Shown here piece by piece: positions 57,722 to 64,000 of a stretch of 64,000 bases of DNA. A program made the position numbers and the translations under genes. The notes beneath the pieces are model-generated. The model searched no databases. It saw nothing but the letters and a program-made list of their open reading frames with translations, and was not told the DNA's origin. The stretch's first letter is position 1, and the number at the start of each line of letters is the position of its first letter. This stretch comes from JAGWBG01 sp034421095 (GTDB taxonomy: Bacteria; Chloroflexota; Dehalococcoidia; Lucifugimonadales; JAGWBF01): the NCBI GenBank assembly GCA_034421095.1, contig DAOUKR010000025.1:262820-326819 (forward strand), given 5' to 3'.

Positions 57722-58705
57722 ATGGCAAAGAACTATACGATTTGCGTGGGAACCGTTGGCGGTGGACTTTCCGTCAGCCCGGACGGGGGAGAGACCTGGA
57801 ACCGGATTCGAGACCCCATCCCTTCTGAGTGTAACGTGAGAGCCCTTGCCGTGTACCCGGACGACCCGAGCCGTATCCTGGCCGGCTCCGACGTTGGCGT
57901 TTATCGCAGCGACGACAAAGGCGCTACCTGGACGGACCTGGACGTGCCAATAGACGGCGCCCAAGTCTGGTCTCTGGCCGTTGACCCATTGAACCACGAC
58001 ACCATCTTTGTCGGCACCAGGCCCGATGCCTTTCGCTCCAGGGATGGAGGCCGGACGTGGGAACATCTGTCTCTGGGTGTGACCAATCCCTGCCCGGTGG
58101 GTACCCCCCGGACAACCAACATGATTGTTGACCCCCGAGACCACCGCACCATCTGGGCAGGCATTGAAGTTGACGGCGTCTACAAGAGCCTGGACGGCGG
58201 AGATACCTGGGTGCACCTTCCCGACCTTGGCCCCGACCCCTTTCACGGTGACGTTCATGGAATGGCCATTAATCCCGGCCAGACCACGTCGGTGTACGCC
58301 ACCAGCCCATTCGGAATCGCTACCAGCACCGACGAAGGCGAGAGTTGGGAATATCATCTGTTCCCCAAGTTTCAGGAAGAGGACACCCGCTCCTACTGCC
58401 GGGGCATGACTATAAAGACGGATGACCCCAGGGTCATGTTCGTGGGCAACGGTGACGCAATACCCGGTCGGACCGGTGCAATCCAGTGTTCCAAGGATGG
58501 CGGTCAGACCTGGAACACCGCGTCCCTTCCCGTGCAGCCCAACTCGGTAATCTACTGGTTCGGCACCCATGCTGAGGTCCCAGACGCCATTGTTGCCGCC
58601 AGCCTCTACGGATATGTGTACAAGAGCGACGACGGCGGCGAGTCCTGGCAGAAGCTTGACAAGGAGTTCGGCGAGATACGGACGGTGGCCCTAACGCCTA
58701 ACTAA
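57722..58705 (+). CDS. Asp-box beta-propeller protein (sialidase/BNR-like fold)
   Basis: ATG 57722 (327 aa, AAGGAG upstream) is preferred to the open frame from 57686. The sequence has seven Asp-box repeats of the form Ser-x-Asp-x-Gly-x-Thr/Ser-Trp: SPDGGETW, SDDKGATW, SRDGGRTW, SLDGGDTW, STDEGESW, SKDGGQTW and SDDGGESW. This fits a propeller of about seven blades. No signal peptide is present, and the sialidase Arg triad is not evident, so it is probably a binding or scaffold protein in the cytoplasm. Function unknown. Confidence 0.82.
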   Translation: MAKNYTICVGTVGGGLSVSPDGGETWNRIRDPIPSECNVRALAVYPDDPSRILAGSDVGVYRSDDKGATWTDLDVPIDGAQVWSLAVDPLNHDTIFVGTRPDAFRSRDGGRTWEHLSLGVTNPCPVGTPRTTNMIVDPRDHRTIWAGIEVDGVYKSLDGGDTWVHLPDLGPDPFHGDVHGMAINPGQTTSVYATSPFGIATSTDEGESWEYHLFPKFQEEDTRSYCRGMTIKTDDPRVMFVGNGDAIPGRTGAIQCSKDGGQTWNTASLPVQPNSVIYWFGTHAEVPDAIVAASLYGYVYKSDDGGESWQKLDKEFGEIRTVALTPN

Positions 58706-58724
58706 GCAGTGTTGACATTCCCGT

Positions 58725-58868
58725 CTCATGTCATTCTGAACGTAGCGGAGCGGGGTGAAGAATCTAAGGAACCTCAGAATAACTTAAAAATAACTTACGT
58801 CATTCCGGCCTTGAGCCGGAATCCAGGAATTTGGAGAATCTGGATACTGGCTTTCGCCAGTATGACGG
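58725..58868. repeat. Two adjacent intergenic repeats, one an intact two-hairpin MITE-like unit
   Basis: At 58725-58768 is a half copy of the 20.2-kb element (TGTCATTCTGAACGTAGCGG). At 58799-58868 is a two-hairpin unit: ATTCCGGC/GCCGGAAT (58802-58822) and ATACTGGC/GCCAGTAT (58844-58863). Both stems are perfect, and the unit is bounded by the terminal inverted repeat CGTCAT-[T/A]-C. Together they fill most of the spacer before the hydantoinase gene. Confidence 0.7.
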
Positions 58869-58965
58869 GTTGGTGGGTCGCTCCTCAGAATGATGCGAAA
58901 GAAGGGTGTCAACCGAACCTGGCGCTTTTGGGTGCTTGGCAAGAAATCTGAGTAGGAGGACAAGG

Positions 58966-60405
58966 ATGTTGGACTTGATTATCCGTGGAGGTCGAGTGGT
59001 AACCCCAGGGGGAGTTGGGGAATTGGACGTTGGCATCCAGGGCGAGAGAATCGCCGCCGTTGCCCTGCCTGGGACCCTCAACGTGGAGGCCGGGAGGACA
59101 ATTGATGCCACGGGGAAGATAGTCCTGCCCGGAGGTATCGAGCCCCATACCCACATCGGTATTCCGGTGCCCAGGGAGTGGTCCGGCATTCCCGACGCGA
59201 TGACCCAGCCGCCCGAGGCAGCCAGCCGCGCCGCAGCCTTCGGAGGCGTCACCACCTTTATAGATTTCGCCGGGGAGCTTCCCATAGCTCCGGGAGCAAC
59301 CCCGTCCACAGAGCCAATTATGCAACAGCTGGAGGACCGGAAGAATGTCTTTACCGGCCACACCTACACGGATTACGCTTTCCACTTCATTATGGCCGGT
59401 AACGTCCCCCCCAACATGATTGGTGAGATTGGCGAGGCCATCCAGGGGGGGCTGGCCAGCTTCAAAATCTTCACCACCTTTAACGCCGCCCGGTGTCCTT
59501 ACGGCCACCTGTGGGCTATCTTCGAGCAGGTAGCCAAGCACGGCGGCATCATGGCGGTCCATGCTGAGGACGACGACGTTGTGACCTATATGACGGACAA
59601 GCTCATAAGGGAGGGGAACGACCAGGGTCACAATCTCCACCTGGTACACAACAATATCTCCGAGGACCTGGCCTTCCACAAAATCATCCGGCTAGCCAAG
59701 CACACCGAGACGGGAATCTACTTTGTCCACACCACCGCCAAGGAGGGGGTGGCAGCCATAGCCGAGGCCCGCAGCCATAATATGCCCGTGTACGGTGAGG
59801 CCCTTCACAACTACCTTGAATTCACCTGTGACGATTACAAGAAGGCAGGCGGGACCGCCATTCACACCTACCCGGCCATCAAGTTCGCCGACGACCGGGA
59901 CGCCCTCCAGCAGGGCCTGGTGGATGGCCCGATTTGTACCACCGCCACCGACGAGTACACCACCCACAAGGATGTAAAGCTGTGGGGCACTACCATAGAG
60001 TCGGTCTGCGGCGGGCACAACGGCATAGAGACCCGTATGCCCGTGACCTATACCAAGCTGGTGTCCACGGGACGCATCTCTCTTGAGCGTTTTGCCGCCA
60101 TAACCTCGACCAACGCTGCCAAAATCCTGGGCATGTACCCTCAGAAAGGCGCTATCGCCGTGGGCAGCGACGCCGACATCGTCCTCTGGGACCCCGACAT
60201 GAAGAAGACAATCACCCTGGACGACCTGCACGCCGACTCGGACTACTCCATCTGGGACGGGTTCGAGTGTGAGGGCTACCCCATAATGACTATCCTACGG
60301 GGAAAGGTCATCGTGGAGGACGGCAAGCTGGCGGGTAGCTCCTCCGACGGCCGGTGGCTGAGTAGGAAGATCGCCCCGGGAGTCGTGGCCCAACCTACGG
60401 TCTAA
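58966..60405 (+). CDS. Dihydropyrimidinase/D-hydantoinase-family cyclic amidohydrolase
   Basis: ATG 58966 with TAGGAGG in front gives 479 residues. The amidohydrolase barrel has the metal ligands His61 and His63 ('GGIEPHTHIGIP'), the carboxylated Lys167 in 'GGLASFKIFTTF', His in 'MAVHAEDDD', His in 'YFVHTTAKEG' and a late Asp in 'CTTATDEYTT', so the binuclear zinc site is complete. It would open hydantoin or dihydropyrimidine rings. No carbamoylase gene is adjacent. Allantoinase is less likely. Confidence 0.92.
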   Translation: MLDLIIRGGRVVTPGGVGELDVGIQGERIAAVALPGTLNVEAGRTIDATGKIVLPGGIEPHTHIGIPVPREWSGIPDAMTQPPEAASRAAAFGGVTTFIDFAGELPIAPGATPSTEPIMQQLEDRKNVFTGHTYTDYAFHFIMAGNVPPNMIGEIGEAIQGGLASFKIFTTFNAARCPYGHLWAIFEQVAKHGGIMAVHAEDDDVVTYMTDKLIREGNDQGHNLHLVHNNISEDLAFHKIIRLAKHTETGIYFVHTTAKEGVAAIAEARSHNMPVYGEALHNYLEFTCDDYKKAGGTAIHTYPAIKFADDRDALQQGLVDGPICTTATDEYTTHKDVKLWGTTIESVCGGHNGIETRMPVTYTKLVSTGRISLERFAAITSTNAAKILGMYPQKGAIAVGSDADIVLWDPDMKKTITLDDLHADSDYSIWDGFECEGYPIMTILRGKVIVEDGKLAGSSSDGRWLSRKIAPGVVAQPTV

Positions 60406-60418
60406 GCGGGTGTTTGAA

Positions 60419-60512
60419 AGCCCCTTCTCCCCCTGTGGGAGGAGGCTGGGATGAGGGGGACGCCATCACCATCACCCCATCCTTCTCCTTTCAAGGGCGA
60501 GGGTGCTTGGAG
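60419..60512. repeat. Pair of inverted palindromic repeats before sat
   Basis: The forward unit CCCCTTCTCCCCCTGTGGG then AGGAGGCTGGGATGAGGGGG (60420-60459) is followed by the reverse type ATCCTTCTCCTTTCAAGGGC then GAGGGTG (60479-60507). The arrangement is the same as at 7269-7406. The long in-frame extension of sat into this repeat is not coding. Confidence 0.65.
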
Positions 60513-60600
60513 TGGGTCTTCTCACACCCTATTCCACCGGGATGGCGTGTCCCAAATCCGGAGTACGGACCGTAGTAGTCGTGTGCAGCAGGTAACGGAT

Positions 60601-61845
60601 ATGGTTGATAACACCCTTTCGCCCCACGGGGGCAGACTCACTGAGAGAGTAACACCATTACAGGGGGGTGACCAGAGAGTCCGGGAGTTAAAGGCGATAC
60701 CCGTGAGGAGCCAGATAGCCTCCGAGTGCGTCGGCATATCCTACGGTTTCTTCTCGCCGATTGAAGGGTTCATGCTCAAGGCGGACGTTGATGCGGTGGT
60801 GGAAGATATGCGACTGGCCAGCGGCTACGTCTGGAGCATCCCTATAGTCTTCGATTTGTCCCTTGAGGAGATAGACCGGTTATCCTTGAGGGAAGGGGAC
60901 ACGCTGCTCCTTACCCATCAGGACCAGCCCCTGGCAACGCTGGATGTGGAAGAGATTTACGCCTGCGACAAGGAGCACCTTGCCCGGCAGGTCTACGGCA
61001 CTACCGATGAGAACCACCCTGGGGTGAGGAGGACCTACGCCTACAAGGACAGGTTCTTGGGCGGGAAAGTGACCCTCATCAACCCGCCACGCGTGAACCC
61101 ACCCTATGACAAGTTCTGGTACACCCCAAGAGAGCTGAGGGAAAGGCTCACTGAGAGGGGGTGGACGAAGGTCGTGGCCTTCCAGACCAGGAACGTTCCC
61201 CACGCCGGACACGAGTGGCTGATGAAGGGGGCCTGGTTCGCTGCCAACGCAGACGCCGTACTGGTCAACGCCGTCATTGGGGAGAAGCGCACCGGAGACT
61301 ACATTGACGAGGCCATTATCCTGGCCCAGGATGCTCTCAGGACTTCTGGCTATTTCAAGGAGAACGTCTACATGGCTTCCATTCTCCAGTGGGACATGAG
61401 GTACGCTGGCCCCAGGGAGGCGGTGTTCCATGCCATCGTCAGAAAGAACCTTGGCTGCACCCATCACATGTTCGGGAGGGACCACGCCGGCGTAGGCTCC
61501 TACTACGACCCCTACGCCTCCCACAGGATATTCGACGAGCTGCCCGACATAGGCATAAAGCCGGTGGTAACTCTCGAGTGGTGGTACTGCCCAGCCTGCG
61601 AGGGCATCGCCTATGAGGGCCTCTGCGGACATGGTGACCGGAAGCAGGAACTTAGTGGCACATTTATGAGAAGGACCCTTGAGAGCGGTGTCAGGCCGCC
61701 GCCCCTAACCTTCAGGCCCGAGGTCTTTGACCTTGTAAGGGAATGCGCCGACAAGTACGGGTTCGGTTCGCCATTTGTAACGGAGAGCTACTTGAAGAAC
61801 AGGAACCCTGTTATGACGGTCCCGCCTTTAAGGCCTGCCGGATAG
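60601..61845 (+). CDS. sat: Sulfate adenylyltransferase (ATP sulfurylase)
   Basis: ATG 60601 gives 414 residues starting near 'LSPHGGRLTERV', the normal N-terminus of the family; upstream frame is repeat DNA. Catalytic motifs are 'FQTRNVPHAGHEWLMKGA' and 'GRDHAGVGSYYDPYA', and a zinc-finger-like 'CPACEGIAYEGLCGH' is present, as in the homo-oligomeric dissimilatory-type Sat. It makes adenosine phosphosulfate from ATP and sulfate, or the reverse. No apr, cys or dsr gene is near. Its stop codon is inside the loop of a terminator hairpin. Confidence 0.95.
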   Translation: MVDNTLSPHGGRLTERVTPLQGGDQRVRELKAIPVRSQIASECVGISYGFFSPIEGFMLKADVDAVVEDMRLASGYVWSIPIVFDLSLEEIDRLSLREGDTLLLTHQDQPLATLDVEEIYACDKEHLARQVYGTTDENHPGVRRTYAYKDRFLGGKVTLINPPRVNPPYDKFWYTPRELRERLTERGWTKVVAFQTRNVPHAGHEWLMKGAWFAANADAVLVNAVIGEKRTGDYIDEAIILAQDALRTSGYFKENVYMASILQWDMRYAGPREAVFHAIVRKNLGCTHHMFGRDHAGVGSYYDPYASHRIFDELPDIGIKPVVTLEWWYCPACEGIAYEGLCGHGDRKQELSGTFMRRTLESGVRPPPLTFRPEVFDLVRECADKYGFGSPFVTESYLKNRNPVMTVPPLRPAG

Positions 61846-61853
61846 CCGGCAGG
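61834..61853. terminator. Hairpin terminator between convergent sat and a small gene
   Basis: A perfect eight-base-pair stem, CCTGCCGG/CCGGCAGG, with the four-base loop ATAG is followed by TTTGACACTATT. The sat stop codon TAG overlaps the loop. The convergent gene ends at 61861, so the hairpin can serve both strands. Confidence 0.65.
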
Positions 61854-61860
61854 TTTGACA

Positions 61861-62181
61861 CTATTCGTAGAGACCTTCGTCGGAGAAGAAGGGTTTGTCC
61901 CAGTCCGGGTCCGGTCGGCGACCAAGCATGCTGTTTAAGTGCAACCGGCAGGCCCTCAGCCACAGCACCACGACGGCGTTTCTTATCTCAGCCTTGCCGC
62001 GAGTCACTCGTCCATATTTCTGAAGTAGCCATTGGGTATGCCCGGCCTGTAAGAAGTCGGCATAGGACTCCGACGGCTCATTTGCATCGGCAATAGCCGC
62101 CTCCAACACTTTCGCCGGGATCTCGGAGCATAGTATGTTGGGATTATCGTTGGCTATCAGAAGATACGTTTCCTCCATCAT
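61861..62181 (-). CDS. Small protein of unknown function
   Basis: The 106-residue protein has no recognised domain, signal peptide or membrane helix. The middle is helical ('KVLEAAIADANEP', 'RNAVVVLWLRACRLHLNSML') and the C-terminus is acidic with Trp and Phe ('DPDWDKPFFSDEGLYE'). It is 50 bases downstream of the NHL-repeat gene on the same strand and probably co-transcribed with it. Codon use matches its neighbours, so I regard it as a real but unassigned gene. Confidence 0.55.
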   Translation of the reverse strand: MMEETYLLIANDNPNILCSEIPAKVLEAAIADANEPSESYADFLQAGHTQWLLQKYGRVTRGKAEIRNAVVVLWLRACRLHLNSMLGRRPDPDWDKPFFSDEGLYE

Positions 62182-62230
62182 CGGTGCGATAACCTCACTA
62201 TGCTACTGCGGATAGCACCGGGCCCCGACA

Positions 62231-63265
62231 CTACAGGTTGAACTGAGGCTCCAGGTATTCCCTTACCTTGTTGTATATCTGGAGTCGGCTCCGCTGGGTG
62301 TCAGTTACCATGAGCCGCGACTTCTCTACGTCAAAGATCACCGACGTGGGAAAGGCAAACCTCCATTCAGGCTCCAGGGTGTAGACCCTGCGACGGGCTT
62401 TGGCTACGTCTGCGTTGGCTTCTATCACATCCCTGTGCCACTTGGACGGTGTCTGGGCATCTCCGACGAGGCTGGTAATGAACCTGCCATCGGGTGCGAA
62501 TATCTGCACCCGGTTGTTGCCCCAGTCGCACACGTACACGTCGCCGTCGGGGTCAACTGCTACACCGGAAGGACGGTCCAGTTCTCCCTGGCCTGCTCCG
62601 TAGCTGCCGAACCGGGCCACGTACTCGCCCTGGGGAGTGAACTTCTGCACCCTGTGGTTCCTGTGGTCGGCCACGTACACATATCCCTCGCGGTCTATGG
62701 TGATGCCCCAAGGAGAATCGAGTTGCCCGTCACCGCTGCCCAGGCTGCCCCAGGTATCCAGGTGCTTCCCATCTTTGGTGAACTTCTGGACGCGGTGATT
62801 GAGACTGTCCACAACATAAAGGTCGCCTTGTTCATCTATGGCAATTCCCGAGGGGCGATTGAACTCGCCGTCACCGCTACCGGGAGACCCCCATGAGGTG
62901 AGGAAGGTGCCCTCTTTGTCGAAGATGGAAATGCGGTTCATCCATTCATCGGTGATGTAGATGTTTTTCTGGGCATCTGTGGCGATGCCCGCAGGCCAGA
63001 TGAGTTGCCCGTCCCCGTCGCCATATTTGCCGATGTCGCCCAGGAACTCTTCGTCTCCCGGCACAGTCCCTACGGTACATTGGCCTATCTTCGCACCGGT
63101 GGCGGTCCGGTTCCAGGGCACATTGGAGATTTGCTCGGATTGCCGGCTCAGAACATACACCAAGTCGCCTTCACCCTTGGCGACCCCGACCGGTTGAGCA
63201 ATATAGTATCCCCCGACTGCATGGCTGAAGTCGTAGGTGCGTCCTGATACTGTTACAGTAAGCAT
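62231..63265 (-). CDS. NHL-repeat beta-propeller protein
   Basis: ATG 63265 with a GAGGGTGAG site gives 344 residues; the frame is open to 63310. At least five NHL repeats are visible with the pattern 'P-x-G-I-A-x-D-x-x-G-x-[IVL]-Y-V-x-D' and 'N-x-R-V-Q-[KI]-F', for example 'PSGIAIDEQGDLYVVDSLNH' and 'PWGITIDREGYVYVADHRNH'. The fold is a six-bladed propeller. No secretion signal is seen. Such proteins bind ligands or act as lyases or lactonases; the role here is unknown. Confidence 0.88.
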   Translation of the reverse strand: MLTVTVSGRTYDFSHAVGGYYIAQPVGVAKGEGDLVYVLSRQSEQISNVPWNRTATGAKIGQCTVGTVPGDEEFLGDIGKYGDGDGQLIWPAGIATDAQKNIYITDEWMNRISIFDKEGTFLTSWGSPGSGDGEFNRPSGIAIDEQGDLYVVDSLNHRVQKFTKDGKHLDTWGSLGSGDGQLDSPWGITIDREGYVYVADHRNHRVQKFTPQGEYVARFGSYGAGQGELDRPSGVAVDPDGDVYVCDWGNNRVQIFAPDGRFITSLVGDAQTPSKWHRDVIEANADVAKARRRVYTLEPEWRFAFPTSVIFDVEKSRLMVTDTQRSRLQIYNKVREYLEPQFNL

Positions 63266-63385
63266 CTCACCCTCACTACCGTATGTTTGTTCAGACTCCC
63301 TCACACTCAAAGGGCCAGCGATTCAGTATCTCTACCTGCTCGCCAGCCCTCCTTGGTGTATATCTATCCCTCTTCGTTTCTTGTC

Positions 63386-64000
63386 TTAGCGCAGGAACCG
63401 GGGCTTCTCGAAGCTCCCTCCTACTATCGGTACCGCATCCAGCCCCAACCACTCGTCCAGGATGGTCGAGTACAGTCCCCGAAAGTCCAGGTTCGGCACC
63501 AGGTCCCCCTGCTGCAGGTCCTCCGGCTTCGTCGAGGGGTACTCGCTGTACTGGCCCCCCGCCACAGGTTCACCTATCACAAAGGCCGCCCCAGCAGCAC
63601 CGTGGTCCGTACCAGACCCGTTGTCGTGGACTCTCCTGCCGAACTCGCTGAACAGCAGCATTATCACGTTGTCCCCTGCCCCGTGCTCCTTCAGGTCCTC
63701 GAAGAAGTCCTCTACTCCCTCGCTCACGTCCTTCCACAGCGTGTCGTGCATCCCCACCTGGTTCGAGTGGGTGTCGAAGCTCCCGTGGTCGCAGTAGAAT
63801 ATCCGCGTCCCCAGGTCAGCCAGGTGTATCTGCGCTATACCCTTCAGCTTCCTGGCTATGGTGGTGTCCGCATACTCCACCGATGAGCTGTACCTCTCAG
63901 GGGCTACCTTCAGGATGTCAGCCCCCTTCAGGGAGTCCAGTCCCGTCTGACCCAGGTAGTCCATCACAGCACCGCTCCCTATCGCCGGGGAGTAGAGCCG
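63386..64000 (-). CDS. DUF1501 family protein, C-terminal part (5' end beyond window)
   Basis: The frame is open to the window edge at 64000 and ends at 63386, giving about 204 C-terminal residues. The sequence has the metal-enzyme-like DUF1501 pattern: 'FYCDHGSFDTHSNQ', 'VIMLLFSEFGRRVHDNGSGT' and 'DHGAAGAAFVIGEPVAGGQY'. These histidines and aspartates resemble alkaline phosphatase/sulfatase-fold metal ligands. DUF1501 proteins are usually exported and often paired with DUF1800 genes; neither the signal peptide nor the partner can be checked here. Confidence 0.88.
   Translation of the reverse strand, partial: RLYSPAIGSGAVMDYLGQTGLDSLKGADILKVAPERYSSSVEYADTTIARKLKGIAQIHLADLGTRIFYCDHGSFDTHSNQVGMHDTLWKDVSEGVEDFFEDLKEHGAGDNVIMLLFSEFGRRVHDNGSGTDHGAAGAAFVIGEPVAGGQYSEYPSTKPEDLQQGDLVPNLDFRGLYSTILDEWLGLDAVPIVGGSFEKPRFLR

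Noticed and set aside
57599..58570. 323-codon minus-strand frame opposite the Asp-box gene
   Set aside because: Its periodic sequence is the antisense image of the repeated Asp boxes. It also runs into a hairpin repeat at its C-terminal end.
60451..60600. N-terminal extension of sat
   Set aside because: The stretch is palindromic repeat DNA translated by chance; the family N-terminus starts at ATG 60601.
1..64000. CRISPR array, tRNA or rRNA genes, integrase or phage genes
   Set aside because: Spacers over 70 bases were read on both strands; no regularly spaced repeats, cloverleaf with conserved TTC loop, or mobile-element protein was found.

Overview
The window looks like a chromosomal segment of a Chloroflexota bacterium, most likely of the Dehalococcoidia/SAR202-like branch. 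This is inferred from gene content: a UPF0182 membrane protein, a split fatty-acid-kinase set next to recG and rpmB, and a dense set of luciferase-like flavin monooxygenases, type III CoA-transferases, a molybdenum hydroxylase and an Ldh2-type dehydrogenase. No 16S rRNA or other decisive marker is present. The DNA is GC-rich with strong codon bias, which produces long antisense reading frames that are not genes. Clear promoters are of the sigma-70 type (TTGACA-like, 17-18 bp, TATACT or TATAAT).

Layout. (1) Bases 1-135 are the tail of a TPR-like gene. (2) 0.3-14.7 kb is a minus-strand surface-polysaccharide operon. Read in the direction of transcription it holds a wHTH/PglD-like regulator, an ABC flippase, two GT4 glycosyltransferases, an AsnB-type amidotransferase, a two-domain oxidoreductase, WecB, WecC, a D-glucuronyl C5-epimerase-type protein and a third GT4. 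Together these suggest a uronic-acid (ManNAcA) glycan that is C5-epimerised and perhaps amidated. (3) 14.8-20.6 kb holds recG, degV (fakB-like), fakA and divergent rpmB. (4) 20.7-30.8 kb is an arginine cluster, argJ-argB-UPF0182-argD-argG-retropepsin-argH-rpe; argC and argF are not here. (5) 31.0-33.0 kb is a type II restriction-modification pair, visibly more AT-rich than its surroundings. (6) 33.1-39.0 kb holds leuS, comEA, ilvE, plsY, a small membrane protein and a PAP2-fold protein that has lost its catalytic histidines. (7) 39.1-61.8 kb is an accessory catabolic region: a CoxG-like protein, a Rieske protein, an alpha/beta hydrolase, two divergent flavin monooxygenases, two small ferredoxin-fold proteins, quinone oxidoreductase, ABM monooxygenase, a PEP mutase/isocitrate lyase-family lyase, Nudix, a beta-hydroxyacid dehydrogenase, a ThDP enzyme, a lone molybdenum hydroxylase large subunit, a fused double CoA-transferase, an Ldh2 enzyme, an Asp-box propeller, a hydantoinase and ATP sulfurylase. 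(8) 61.9-64.0 kb holds a small unknown protein, an NHL propeller and the 3' part of a DUF1501 gene cut by the window end.

Intergenic DNA carries several families of short palindromic repeats, one of which forms the 3' end of a glycosyltransferase gene. No tRNA, rRNA, CRISPR array, transposase or phage gene was recognised.
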